Shown piece after piece: positions 19,970-35,766 of a DNA stretch of 64,000 nucleotides. The translations under genes were made by a program, and so were the position numbers. Under the pieces are notes generated by a model. It was given only the letters and a program-made list of their open reading frames with translations, ran no database searches and had not been told where the DNA came from. The stretch spans positions 124,001-188,000 of the forward strand of contig JAPJBO010000305.1 in assembly GCA_030068145.1 (NCBI GenBank). Reading direction: 5' to 3'. This DNA comes from Diplonema papillatum (taxonomy: Eukaryota > Euglenozoa > Diplonemea > Diplonemida > Diplonemidae). Every line of letters begins with the position of its first letter. Position 1 is the first letter of the stretch.

Positions 19970-22560
19970 TCAGCCGCTGTGAGATTTGATGAAGCGACCC
20001 CCCTTTTGTTGCAATCGTGGGGAGCCACCGGCGCGCTGACGCGTGCCACACCACTCCCGCCTCTCGCTGGGTAGCTCCAGAAGGGTCACTTTTAGCGTGG
20101 CGCAACTCGTGTCTGCAGCAACCGTTGTTGTTGGATGGTCAGAACCGGATCAGTGGCACGAGCGTGCAATCCCCCCGGCATCGCACGGGGCCACCGCTCG
20201 TCAGGTGTTTTTCCCCGGCTGTGCCATACAAAACAAAAGGACTGTAAAGGACACCAAGACGGAGTGCGGGCTTCTTTTTCTTGAAAGTATGCTAGTACGG
20301 GGGTTAGTTGACTCGACCTCTTGAGTTCGTGCTAAGCACGATTTGGGGAGAACCTACAAAGACAAAAGCAGGAGACCCCCCCCCGTTCGTGAAAAAAAGC
20401 GAAGAATAAAAAAAGCGTTGCTCTTTGGGACCGTTGCGCCCCGCCTACTTCCCACGCAACTAAGAAGGAAACTTCACCTCGAATATAACCCACGCATTGG
20501 ACGCGATTTTGTTTTGTGAAGTTCCCGCAGCGAGTATTTCGGCGAGACCTCTTGAGTTTGTCTTGCCCGCGATTGCGGCACCAAAACGAACCCTTTCCTG
20601 AGAAGACGCGGCTTGTACAACCACCCATTGTCATTTTTCTGTCTGTTCTGTCGCGAGTACTCCAAAAAGAGCCCATTCGACGAGGGCCACTCGGAGACGC
20701 TCAAACCCCGGATTCTCGAACGAGCTTTTCCCTCAAAACATTAGTACCTACGTCGTCAGTCCCAACAAAACGTGAGAAGAAGTTGGCAACCGCGTCGGCG
20801 CGCGGGCTGTTATGAAAGCGTGCAGCAAAAGAGGTCCGGGAGGTTGCTGCCGTCATCCCGCTCCCCCCGTCGTCCGCTGCATATCTGAAACCGCAAGGTT
20901 GCAGGCAGTTTCTCAGACGGGACTCTCGACCGGTCAAAAAAGAGGCTGCTGCGTAGGCAGGCGTCCAGGCAGTGCGCGCGTGCGGAAATGTGTGGCGTCT
21001 TCTTCACACCGCTTGGGCGCGTCTGCTAGTGCGCTTCTTCCTCGCACGGATCTGAATCGTTTCCATCGGCCAACCAGCCTTGCAGTCAACCAGCAGGAGA
21101 AGACACCCCTAACACATACCGACAACCCGGCAATCCGAAACGGACCGTATCGCGCCCGTTAAAAGCGTGTGTGCTTTTCAGTGTTCCCCACCCTCCTAGG
21201 ACATGAGAGGCAAGGTTCTGCAACACGAAACTAAGAGATTTCCGGCGCTTGATACCGGAACGAGAGTGTTGAAGTCGGAAGGCTGCCGGCCGAGCGGGTG
21301 GTGAAGAGCGACGACGCAGCTCCTCGCGTTTTTTTTTGACCTTTTCTTGATGCTCGCAGTCCGGTTTGCATCGTCTTGCCGTGCTTCCCCCTCACAACTC
21401 CCTTCCCGCCCAAAATATCCACGTAAACTTTACAGCGAAGAAAGAAGTTGCCGGACAACGAAAGAACGAAGAAAAAGTGGAACAATAGAAAAAGAAAAGA
21501 AAACTCTGCATTCCCGCAGAAGAGGGCTTGATGCTAGCATCATCAAACATTGCCGAAACACCACGAAAGATCCCTCCCCGCTCCAGTACTCAACGTCTTT
21601 TCAACGAGACGCTTCCGCCCGTACCATAGCACCCCTGTAGTGGCCCTCTACCCCGAGACGGTTACGCTTGTGCCCTCGCATGGGTGGTCCTGGCTCTGGC
21701 AAACCGGTCGCCCTGCTGCCCTGTCTGCTGCCTGCGGACATACACACAGAACCGCTGATGAACAGTCCTTGGCTTAGGGAAGGACCGAAGCACGGCGCAG
21801 CTTGGACGGCGCGCGGTGCGCATACTATTAGAAGCATGTTCCTGCATTTCCTACGCGCCTTAGTTCCCCGAAGCCGATCCATCCCGTCGCAACTCCACCC
21901 CGGCGCCCCCCCCCCAGTATCCTGCGTCTCTTCAACGAGACGCTTCCGACCGCACGTCAGTGTTTTGATATACGTTTTTTTACATAAGCGCCAGCTTGAA
22001 AGGAAATGCTCGACGATGCCGCCCGACAATGAACAGAAGGGAACCCAAGTGCTGTAACTACCGAACCACGTGTTGAACGGACGTGAGGTCATGCGGGTCT
22101 ACCCCGACACGACAAATCACACAAACACAACAGGTCCAAGTCCTGAGTGAGAAAGCACACACGGTGGTGTAAGCGAAGAACAAATCAGATTGTGTTTGTA
22201 TTGTATTTGCCCCTTACCTCTATATTCCCTCCCTTCCATTCGGAGTCGAAGCAGCAACGTCGAGTATTTTGACGTCAATGGTAGTACCCGTTGCCCCTGT
22301 GGGTCCAGCATGCTTGGAACTGTCCGTCTCGGGGGGCGCATCTCGTCTGTTTGAAGGAATGCATCGTATTCCTCACGGCGCTTCTTGACGTCACCTCTCA
22401 CCATCTGTTTTGAAGTGAAGTTCGGCGGGCGGCTGTACCCTTTGCACCCTTATGCTTTTGGAACTGCGTTCCTCCGCTATGCTATCACGGCTTGCACTTG
22501 CCTGTTTTGAAGTGCAGGGCATCCACAGCGGTCCCCCTGACGGTTCATTCTGCAGGTACG
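19970..22560. other. spacer with dispersed repeats
   Basis: Holds two F2 copies (20281-20405, ~20540-20575), a copy of the ggagac...cgaac..gcttt repeat (20685-20740) and one copy of a ~215-bp family (21969-22186). The string tcaacgagacgcttccg occurs at 21602 and 21932. Open frames on both strands show no recognisable domain. Confidence 0.45.
21969..22186 (+). repeat. dispersed ~215-bp repeat, copy 1 of 2
   Basis: Shares tttttacayaagcgccagctt, gtgctgtaactaccgaa, cgtgttgaacsgacgtg and gtgtaagcgaagaac, in the same order and orientation, with 24800-24997. Identity is roughly 75-80 percent by eye, with indels. No coding content and no terminal repeats seen. Confidence 0.75.
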
Positions 22561-22649
22561 TTTAGCAGGGCAGCGTTATTGAACCAAAGCTAAAAGGACG
22601 CAACCTTAGTTTCGGCGGGAGTTTATACCGCCGTAGTCGCCCCAACCAA

Positions 22650-22762
22650 GAAAAAAGGGTCGAAAGACACCAATCCGTACGCCCATTCAGGATCGTCGGA
22701 AAACAAAAGGTCGAAAGGCACCATTCTGTACGTCCCACGGGAACGTCGGAAGCACAAAACGA
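22650..22762 (+). repeat. dispersed repeat ggtcgaaagacacc..., two tandem copies
   Basis: Units ggtcgaaagacaccaatc... gatcgtcggaaaacaaaa and ggtcgaaaggcaccattc... aacgtcggaagcacaaaa lie side by side. Single copies recur at 38950-39002 and 45572-45617. No gene is supported in the surrounding 22.2-23.5 kb. Confidence 0.75.
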
Positions 22763-23488
22763 GTCTCCAGGCGCGCGGGAAGTGGGCGCGTCGTTTTTAC
22801 AATCGAACTCCTTTCCCCGGCTTTCTTTTCTTTGCTTTCCATCGCCGTCGGGAGACTCGAAGCCGCCGACTCCTCCCTCAATCCGATGGTCGCGCCTCGC
22901 GCGCGTCCTGCCCAGTAGTTGGTCGAATTGTTTTCCTTCCAGGTCGCCCAGCCCGTTTTCTTGTTGTATCAGCACCTGCTTCGTGGGAAATACTCGGGGA
23001 GGCTGCCGGTTGCGAAATCCCAAATAGTGTGACGCCCATCAGCACGCATCGATGGACTCGCCACTATCGCAACAATACTCCAATCTCAGGAAGGAGGTAA
23101 AAGTGCTGTGGCCCACACGAAGCACCGGTAAATCTGGGTTTAGTGGCGGGCGTAAGCGCCCAACGAAAAAAGACCCACTTTGTAGTGGGTGTGTTGTTTT
23201 CTCGTCCCCCCCCCCTTCTGACCTCCGTCGAAATAAGCACAAGGCAGTCCCCCGAGTATTTTCCGTCCTTTTTCCGCCCTGCCCTTTCCGCTCGCGTGAG
23301 CCACCCCTCGGTCCATCGATACCGAGCACCGGCACGTGCCACCGAACCCTAGCCTCGAACCCGGGTCCGTCCGCCAGTTTCTCCTTCCAGGGTCTCCATT
23401 TCCTTCCCCAAACCCTGTGGTCTTCCTGCCTCATCTGTCACAGCCACCGCGTCCGAGAATGAAACCAGCAGGGGAGTAGCTTCTGTAC

Positions 23489-24540
23489 GCCCTGGAAACC
23501 AGTCAGGGAATTAGCTTCTGTATCCACATTTGGACTGTGCCAAATTTGGAACAGCCGGCGCGGGAAAAAGAAGGAATAGTTGAGTTGCAGCTCTTGACAA
23601 AGATAGATGGAAAAAAGAAGGTGTTTTTATTCTTCGCTTTTTCTCACGAACGGGGGGGTCGGTCCTGCTTTTGGCTTTGTAGGTTCTCCCGACTCCCCTA
23701 TTCGTGGTCAGCACAAACTCAAGAGGTCTAGTCAACTATTCCCTGCAGTATTGGCATACTTTCAAAAAACAAATGGCACCACACCACCACTCGGGCCCCG
23801 GCAGAGTGGACAGTGTGCTATCCGAGGCCTCTCACGGCCCAGCATTGTCATGAAGACCCGTCGCGTCGCGCTGTGTTGAGCCCATTCCTGAGTGAAGACG
23901 CAAAAAGCCGTTGGCGGTCCAAATTTGGAAAATGGGCCGGAGACCAAGCTAATGCCCTGGAAACCAGTCAGGGGATAAGCTTCTGTATCCACATTTGGAC
24001 TGTCAGTCCAAATTTGGAACAGCCGGCGCGGGAAAAAGAAGAAAAGAAAATGGCACCACACCACCACTCAGGCCCCTGCAGAGGTGGCCAGTGTGCAATC
24101 CGAGGCCTCTCACGGCCCAACATTGTCATGAAGACCCGTCGCGTCGCGCTGTGTTGAGCCCATTCCTGAGTGAAGACGCAAAAAGCCGTTGGCGGTCCAA
24201 ATTTGGAAAATGGGCCGGAGACCAAGCTAATGCCCTGGAAACCAGTCAGGGGATTAGCTTCTGTATCCACATTTGGACTGTCAGTCCAAATTTGGAACAG
24301 CCAGCGCGGGAAAAAGAAGAAAACAAAATGGCACCACACCACCACTCAGGCCCCTGCAGAGGTGGCCAGTGTGCAATCCGAGGCCTCTCACGGCCCAACA
24401 TTGTCATGAAGACCCGTCGCGTCGCGCTGTGTTGAGCCCATTCCTGAGTGAAGACGCAAAAAGCCGTTGGCGGTCCAAATTTGGAAAATGGGCCGGAGAC
24501 CAAGCTAATGCCCTGAACCAGTCAGGGCATTAGCTTCCCA
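23489..24540. repeat. ~278-bp tandem array, interrupted by an F2 insertion
   Basis: Units starting atggcaccacaccaccactc at about 23773, 24049 and 24328 repeat with a 276-279-bp period. Each contains the inverted pair ggtccaaatttgg... /ccacatttggac..gtccaaatttgg and caggggattagcttctgtat. The preceding partial unit (23489-23573) is separated from the array by an F2 element on the - strand (about 23574-23770), which reads as an insertion at gggaaaaagaag/aaa. Related, non-tandem copies at 34395-34462 plus 35767-35860, and at 38700-38800, show the unit is part of a dispersed element. Confidence 0.85.
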
Positions 24541-26211
24541 TGGGCGAGGGTCACACAGATGGCAAACAGTGCCACCAGTACGTTGGTCGTATGTTTAACG
24601 CGACAAACGGACTGAGAAGTGCAAACAAAAAAAAATCGCCGGAAACACACAAAAACACCCCATACGGATAGTATTCCTCTAACCAGGCCTTGAAAAACTC
24701 CTCACTTTGCTAGAACAAGGACGTTTTGAGGCTCGCCGGCCTTTAATACTGCCTGGGCGGTGCTATTGGGTAGTGGCCTCGCGCCCCTTCTGTGCAGCCC
24801 TTTTATTTTTACACAAGCGCCAGCTTGGAGAAAATGCTCGACAAAGCTGCTAGACAAAGAACCGAAGGGGATCCCGAGTGCTGTAACTACCGAATACGTG
24901 TTGAACCGACGTGGACGTGCGGGTTTACCCCTACACGACAAGACACGCAAACACAATAGACAAAAGCAACACACGGTTGTGTAAGCGAAGAACGGAGCTA
25001 GCCCTTGGTAGCGGGATGGTAGCAGGGCCATACTTTCCGGCTTTTACCGACGGTCCGACAACCTGCCTATACTTGCTGCGGAATTTCAATGTCCACGGGA
25101 GACGGGCAGCTGGGGAACTGCCCACGGGCGCAGGTCACCTATTCGCCATCAAATTGGCGGCTTAGGATGGCTTTGTCTACTTTTTTAAAGACCTTGGAAA
25201 TGTCCAGTACAAAATGTGCGGATTTCTTGCCTTTCACTCGTGCTTGCGCCAAGCATGCTGAACACACTGCAACTGCGGTTTATTCAACTAACATGCAGCG
25301 GACGGCCGTAGTTGCCGTTGAAGTCTTGAAGCGTGGGTACTTAGCTCGCTTGAGCGGTGCTCGTGTGGCCTTTGTTGTGGTATTTGTGCAATACATTTGT
25401 GTCAAAACAGAGGAGATCGTCTTGACGCAGCACCGCAAACTAACTTGGGACCCGCAAACCAGGCCCGGTCGTCAGCTCCCTGCTCACCACCCCAGCTTTG
25501 CACCCTGCTGCGCCCCCCCTTCTTTCTCTCTCGCGTCTCTCCGTTTCCTTCGTCCCCCTTTTCGTTTGTGCGGTTTTCTTCTCACTTCCCTTTTCGACTC
25601 ATCGCGCGTACCTGTACCAACAAAGCTCCCGCCTTCTCTGGCGCGCTCTCACAGTCCCGTCTTTCTCTTTCTTCCCCTTCTATCCTCTTGCTACCCTTTC
25701 CTTTGCGCGCTCCGTCCTGCTCCTTGATGGGGCTCGTGATGCCACTTTTCCGTAGTTCAATGAGTGGCGCCCGCGTGCTCACGATGTCATTTCGCCTATC
25801 CTTTCGCCTTCGAAAGACCCTTTCTTCTCTCTTCTCTTCTACCCTTCGAGGCGCCAGAAATAGTTTGACTGTCGTGTGCAATTGGCGCCGGGCCGCACTC
25901 CTCGAGGTGTTCGGTGAGCCTGCCGCGACTCGACCGGACGGTATGGCGTGCGGTTCACAAAACAGCGAGAGCTCGCGGCGGGCTGCAACCACAAGCCCCG
26001 ATGCAAGCGGCGCGGTTCGAAAGCGAAATAACCAGCGCGGGTGCTTTTTGAGGCGTACCACGACGAGACCCAGCGCCTGGTGCACCGAACGAGTGCAGAC
26101 CGGATGCCCCTCGGAGGGAAGGGAGTGGGGGTTTCTTGTAGCACGGGAAGGAGAAGGTAGCCCTCGCCGTGTGTCTCTCAACTCCCACTTGCAGGTAGGG
26201 GAGGTTGCCGG
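24541..26211. other. spacer upstream of the actin-related protein
   Basis: Contains the second copy of the 215-bp family (24800-24997). From about 25490 to 25700 the + strand is strongly pyrimidine-rich. Several long open frames cross 25400-26320, but they change frame relative to the ARP start at 26212 and show no domains. An upstream non-coding exon cannot be excluded. Confidence 0.4.
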
Positions 26212-27351
26212 ATGGAGAATGGCGAACGGCTTCCGCAGTTGGTCATCGAGTTTGGGAACACGATCCGCGTGGGGGTCGGAGGCGAGGCGGCGCCGGACGT
26301 GCACCGGTCGAGTGCGGTAGGCGTCGGGCCGGATGACGCGCTCCTCGAGTTGTCGGCGGAGAGCTTGCAGGACGTGCCTGTCGAGCACCTGATGCCGGAC
26401 TCCCACTTGGACTACACCCTCAAGGAGAGCGACGAGCTCAGGCTGGCGGCGGTCCTGTCCGAATGCAAGGACCGGCTCCCGAGCCTCCGGCGGGTCGAGC
26501 GCTTCTCGACCACGGCCATCGTCCCCTTTTACGCGTCGGACCGGTTTCGAGAGCAGGTTCTCGACATCTGCGCGGGGTCGCTGGCCTCGACGGCGACGTT
26601 CTTGATCGCGGCGCCGGCCGCGACCGTGTACGCCTGCGGGATGACCTCCGGGCTGGTGGTCGACTGTGCGACGAAGATAACGTCGGCGTGCCCCGTGTCG
26701 AGGGGGGTCGCGCGGCGGTCGGTGTCGCAGCTGGGCCGGATCGGCGGCGACAGCGTCACGCAGGCGATCCTGGCCGCCATTGGGGAGGAGAACCTGCTCA
26801 AGTCCGCGGCCGGCGTCGCGAGCCCCACGGCCCGGGAGTGGTGCGTGCACGAGCTCGCGGACCGGGTGAAGCAGATGTACTGCTACGTGCCCACGGATGG
26901 CGAGCTGCCGGCCCAGGGGCAGCAGATTTTCTTGCCCGACGGCACCGCCATTACGCTCACGCCCGAGCAACTTACCGCGCCCAGCTACCTCGTGGGCATG
27001 TCGAGCCTCGGCAGCGTCCCGCAGCTCCTGCGCTCGACCGTCAACAGCTGCCTGCAAGAAGTCAGCCTCGACATCGACGCGAACTCGCTCCTCAGCGACG
27101 CTCTGATCATCATGGGCGGCGTCTCGTTGACGAGGGGCTTCATCCCGCGCCTCAACCGAGCGCTGGTCGACATGTTCCCGTCGCATTCCATCCAGACCCC
27201 CATCGCCCACTTCGACCCGTCCGAGCGGCGCATTGTGCCGTGGATAGGCGGCTCCCTCGTCGCGCAGTACTTGCCGCCCGAGCTTTGGATCACGCAAGAG
27301 GAATACCAAGAAGAGGGGCGCCGTATAGTCCACAAGAAGTGTCCTGCGTAG
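26212..27351 (+). CDS. divergent actin-related protein (ARP)
   Basis: 379 aa, close to actin length (375). The first ATG in frame, at 26212, leads into the first actin-like strand (QLVIEFGNTIRVGVGG). Clear actin-fold landmarks follow: IAAPAATVYACGMTSGLVVD, then the C-terminal half with IIMGGVSLTRGFIPRL (actin adenosine loop) and PWIGGSLVAQYLPPELWITQEEY ending IVHKKC, matching actin SWIGGS...WIxxxEY...IVHRKCF. The nucleotide-binding loops are degraded: the usual DNGSG is EFGNT and DSGDG is DCATK. ATP binding or hydrolysis is doubtful and it will not be a conventional actin. I cannot assign an ARP class; a chromatin-remodelling or dynactin-like ARP is possible. A decayed copy of its second half follows at 27405-27660. 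Confidence 0.82.
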   Translation: MENGERLPQLVIEFGNTIRVGVGGEAAPDVHRSSAVGVGPDDALLELSAESLQDVPVEHLMPDSHLDYTLKESDELRLAAVLSECKDRLPSLRRVERFSTTAIVPFYASDRFREQVLDICAGSLASTATFLIAAPAATVYACGMTSGLVVDCATKITSACPVSRGVARRSVSQLGRIGGDSVTQAILAAIGEENLLKSAAGVASPTAREWCVHELADRVKQMYCYVPTDGELPAQGQQIFLPDGTAITLTPEQLTAPSYLVGMSSLGSVPQLLRSTVNSCLQEVSLDIDANSLLSDALIIMGGVSLTRGFIPRLNRALVDMFPSHSIQTPIAHFDPSERRIVPWIGGSLVAQYLPPELWITQEEYQEEGRRIVHKKCPA

Positions 27352-27404
27352 GGGGAGTACCAGTGCTACACGGTATTCCCAGCGTTCCGACCTTGTCAGG
27401 CGTG

Positions 27405-27660
27405 ACACATGCGCGCACGAGGTCGCGTATGGGGTGTGCGTGTCTTACTGCTACGTGCCCACCGAAGAAGACCTGCCAGCGCAGTCGGCTAGTCCTGTTG
27501 TCCGATGGTTTTGGTCTACACGATTGCCAATTGTCCGCGTCCAGCAACAGGTGCCTCAGCCGTGTCACAGCTGCCTGCACGGCCCTTTGAAGAATTGCTC
27601 GCACTTACCGCCCGAGCTGGATCACGCACGAGAAGCCTACCAGTGGCTCACTGAAGAAAC
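27405..27660 (+). pseudogene. decayed tandem copy of the ARP 3' end
   Basis: Matches gene positions from about 26838. The stretch tactgctacgtgcccacc is nearly exact, with cgcgcacgaggtcgcg before it corresponding to cgtgcacgagctcgcg. Later gtcacagctgcctgca and ttaccgcccgagct..ggatcacgca correspond to the gene's gtcaacagctgcctgca and ttgccgcccgagctttggatcacgca. Large internal deletions, frameshifts and stops make it non-functional. It sits in the same orientation, about 50 bp after the intact stop. Confidence 0.8.
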
Positions 27661-27729
27661 CACACCGCTCCTGGTCCAGTATCAAGAGCCGTCGCCCTGC
27701 GTCGACTCTTCGCCAAAGTTAGAGTAGTC

Positions 27730-28626
27730 CCGCGCGCGTGCGTGCGCCGACGCCATCAGTAGGGTAGGCGGACAGAAGAGTGGCGCGGGCCCTCGGCAGA
27801 AAAAGTTCCGGCTCGTCTGCCCAGTGGAGCACGCGGCTTTTTGCCAGTTCTAGCTTTTTGGCGGCTGACAGCCGGCGTCCTTTTGGATCCACGTTGCGCC
27901 GTTTTTCCTGCCCAACCGTTTTCTTGGAGGACGCGGATCGCATCTTATCCCCCTCTGCCCGTGGCGATTTGGTTCACAGCAGGTGCTGCAGACGTGTCCT
28001 TTTTTACGTGCCAACAACACGAACAACAAACAGTACACTTGGGAGGACGGCCCAAGTTTGCTATTCATAAATAAGCCCCTGCCGCCGAGGCTGAAAAGAC
28101 GCAGACTGGCGGGGTTTGGCGGTCGATAAGAGTTCCTGCACGGCGGGGTTCAGCCTCGGGAGCTGGGGTTTCAAAAGCGGGCGTCACACTCGCGTTTCGG
28201 GTGTGCATTTGCACGCGTTGTGGTTGAAGCACACCTGCTTTTCGGGTGTGTCTCGGGCACCCTCTTTCGTTCCGGCTTCTGGCGCTGGAACTCACCGTTT
28301 GGCCGGTGCAAGAAGCAGGGGTCGGCACAACCGGGAAGATTGGATCAACCGGTTATTTGTGCGTACGTGTGTAAACCCTGTTTTGAGTGATTTAACACAG
28401 CACGCTGCCATCCGACACTTTTTGATATAGACAAGCAAGCTTGTTACCATAAAAAAAAACAGCCTGCACACGCTTCGTTGTCTTTCTGGTGGGAGAGGGT
28501 TTCGTTGCTATTTCGTTGTCTACTGTCGCAGATTCAACCAATTCATGCCTTCTCGCTGGCAGGGGGAAGGGGGTGTGGGAGCGAAGGGGAGAAAGAGCCG
28601 GGCTACATGAGCGTTGCCTCCCGACA
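27730..28626. other. spacer upstream of CCCH gene A
   Basis: No supported gene. A dispersed repeat at 28360-28448 (atccgacactttttgatata gacaagcaagcttgttacc) recurs in MTHFR intron 3 (52065-52137). Inverted segments around 28080-28310 (ggcggggtt...; cggttctggcgctgg...) give short foldbacks only. Confidence 0.4.
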
Positions 28627-33322
<4,696 letters not shown>

Positions 33323-34394
33323 CCACGATTGTGAATTCAAGGAACCAAATCCATGGAGCACGTGAAAGCGGCGTTGAGCGCAGTGGGAATGACCTTGCCT
33401 TCTGACATCCCTCTCGTTCCGCGCGGGGTCCACCGGCCGATTGAAGCCGATGCCTTTCCGCGCGCCTTCCTTCACATACAAAAGAGCGTTTTACCACCTT
33501 GCGCGGTGTCACGGGATGTTTGGCAGCCGCTGCTAAACAACATAACTTGGGCGGCGCCGAAGCTTTACCAGCTTCGGCTGACACCATTTGCGCACTTAAC
33601 CATGGTTAAGAAGACGACTGAAAGCACAGCCACAAAGATAGCTCAAAGCATTTGCAAAATAACACGAAAAGCCTCTAGGCAAAACCCGTTTTCACACTTC
33701 TTCGCGAATCGTAATAAACGCAACAGCCGACACTGCTGGCTCCGCTCCCACGAAGCCCAAAGACGACGCCGCTGACGAGTGACGTGTCCTGCAGGGCCAC
33801 TGCTGAACTAGCTTACGCGATGGACTTCCTGCCGATCAGCAGCCGCATTACATACAGTGCTGGCTTATGGTTGCACTAGGTAGCAGGACAGAAGGTGTCA
33901 GTTCATCTGCCCCAGGATGGTACTAACCCCCAGTTGAGTGGTGAGAGATGAGAGACGGGTCCCTTGCCATCGGTTCGTGAGGTGCTCGCGACTCTTGTTC
34001 TTTGATAGGAACCGAAGCGCGAGACCCACCGAACCGGGCACTTTGTTCCGTCAACCCGGCTTGAACCCAGTGATTAGCTAGCCCGAAGGAACCCGCTGCA
34101 ATCAGCGCAGCGTCGTCGCTGTTTTCTCTTTGCCCACGCTAGCCATACCGCAGCACGACTCAACGATCAAGCCATTTCCAGCTCCCTTTGCCGATCTTTT
34201 GCCGGGAAATCTCCGTCCACGATGGTGATCGTTCATGAATGTCAAGGCAATGCGAAGTTCCGGGTCCGATCTGCCTTGGCACCCAACCGCTGACGGTGAT
34301 CAGCCCGCGGAGCTTTCACGCCAGGGGCCACCGAGTCCGAAAGCTTCGCCGAAGCCACGGGCGGAATTTGAAAATTGCGCCCGTACAGTGTGGG
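33323..34394. other. spacer, no supported gene
   Basis: An open frame at 33353-33775 (MEHVKAALSAVGMTLPSD...) begins plausibly, but its second half is Lys/Arg-rich low complexity and I recognise no domain. It might hold a further exon of CCCH-A, but no junction is convincing. I see nothing else. Confidence 0.35.
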
Positions 34395-34481
34395 GAAGTT
34401 CCAGGGGATAAGCTTCTATATCCACATTTGGACCGTCGGTCAGAATTTGGAAAGGCCGCCGGAAAAAAAAAAAAAAAAAAA
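34395..34481 (+). repeat. left half of a dispersed element, ending in A19
   Basis: caggggataagcttctatat, then ccacatttggaccgtcggtc and aatttggaaaggccgccgg, followed by 19 A. The same order is found in the 24-kb array unit. There it continues directly into atggcacca..., which here resumes only at 35767, after the LINE fragment. Confidence 0.75.
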
Positions 34482-35766
34482 TCCCCCCTACGCCGGCCGC
34501 CGAGGGGTGGAGCGCCGGGGGAGGAGGTGCTGCGCCGGGTGGAACTTGCCGTGCGGAGTGAATGGGACGGTGTGGCTACCCTCGTGGTGGCCACAGATGG
34601 TGGGTTTTTGGAGGGAGAAGCGCGGGGGTCCGCAGGTGTCGCGGTCGGTCAGGCTGTGGTAGGGTGTGCGATGGCAGGATCCGTCACCTCAAGTACGGAG
34701 GCCGAGCTCTGCGCAATGCTGGTACTCGCGGCGGCGCTGTGCAGGTGTGATGTTCCCCCGAGAGCTGTCGAATGGCGGTGCGACAGCCAGGCGGCGATCA
34801 CGCGCGCCCAGCGGAACGCAGACGACGATCCGGTGGCCCGAATTGTGGGCCCTTTTGGGCAGTGTATGCGATGGCATCGCGGACATGCGGGCGATGTGTA
34901 TATTGATCGTGCAGACGAGGCCGCATCGGAGGCTCTGCTGACGAGGGACCCCCTCTTGGACGTGGAGCTGGTATACCGGGAAGGCGGCATACCGACGCTA
35001 TGCGTGCACGAGCGGGAAGCGCTCCCGCAGCTGGACACCCCGGTTGGCTTTGTGAAAAGGGCCGCCACGTACATGGAGTCGAGAGGGGTGCTGAAGAAGA
35101 TTCGTGAGGTCGCGTCCCACACCGCGACCAAAGGGGCGACTCTCCAGGCGCTTGAGCGTGTCCCTGGGGCAGTGGACCTGTTCCAGGCAATCGTTCGCCG
35201 GGCCGTGATGCCGAACAGGACCCGGGTTTCATGCAGGCTTTGCCAGCACGCGGCGACTGCTCAGCACGTCCTTCTCGAAGATGACCCGGTCCACAACGCA
35301 GCCTCGAGCGCTCTGGAGGCCTACCCGCAAGGACTGCCCAGCGTAAAAGACGTGATGGAGGATTTCGCTCTACGAAGGCCGCCGGCGCTGAAGTTCGTTG
35401 CTGAGCGTGTTAAATCGACATACGACGATCCGCTAACCAACCGCTGGACCGCTGCCATCTTGAATTACCTGCGATGAGAGGGAGGGACAGGCGGAGGGAG
35501 GGATTTTTCTTTTCCTTTATATTATTTCCATTTGGTTTCGGCATCAAAAGGACCTTTTAAGACGCTAAGAGTGAGGGAAGACGCAACCCAATAAAATGAA
35601 AAGTATGAGAAAGAGGGAAAGAGAAATAAATAGCCGAAGGGCGCCCATCATCTTGGACCCAAACAAAGCTCAGGACGGGGAGACTCTGCCTGAAGGAATC
35701 AACCACCCCCGGGTGGGCTAGTCTGACACAAGTTGTCAACAGGAAAAAAAAAAAAAAAAAAAAAAA
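34482..35766 (+). mobile_element. 5'-truncated LINE: RNase H end, 3' UTR and poly(A)
   Basis: An open frame to the TGA/TAG region at 35477 encodes a retrotransposon RNase H, followed by ~265 bp of untranslated DNA and an A23 tail (35744-35766). Reverse transcriptase and endonuclease are absent, as expected from 5' truncation during target-primed insertion. The left border is an A-run, and the flanking halves of a dispersed element (34395-34481 and 35767 on) match the uninterrupted version at 24 kb. The LINE therefore inserted in that element's A-rich centre. Confidence 0.82.
34500..35477 (+). CDS. LINE RNase H domain and C-terminal region (partial)
   Basis: RNase H motifs in order: VVATDGG (first Asp), TSSTEAELCAML (Glu), WRCDSQAAI (second Asp), then WHRGHAGDVYIDRADEAAS (His and last Asp). 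All four acidic catalytic positions are intact. The C-terminal CRLCQHAATAQHVLLEDD resembles the CxxC..H..C knuckle after RNase H in non-LTR elements, but the last Cys is Asp. The frame stays open upstream into the poly(A) of the host repeat (a KKKKKK run), so the apparent N-terminus is chimeric and not native. Recent enough to lack stops. Confidence 0.8.
   Translation, partial: PRGGAPGEEVLRRVELAVRSEWDGVATLVVATDGGFLEGEARGSAGVAVGQAVVGCAMAGSVTSSTEAELCAMLVLAAALCRCDVPPRAVEWRCDSQAAITRAQRNADDDPVARIVGPFGQCMRWHRGHAGDVYIDRADEAASEALLTRDPLLDVELVYREGGIPTLCVHEREALPQLDTPVGFVKRAATYMESRGVLKKIREVASHTATKGATLQALERVPGAVDLFQAIVRRAVMPNRTRVSCRLCQHAATAQHVLLEDDPVHNAASSALEAYPQGLPSVKDVMEDFALRRPPALKFVAERVKSTYDDPLTNRWTAAILNYLR

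Noticed and set aside
25582-27408. 608-codon - strand ORF opposite the ARP
   Set aside because: It overlaps the ARP CDS antisense and shows no domain; typical of high-GC shadow frames.
33353-33775. 140-codon ORF MEHVKAALSAVGMTL...
   Set aside because: No domain, basic low-complexity second half, and no supported splice join to CCCH-A.
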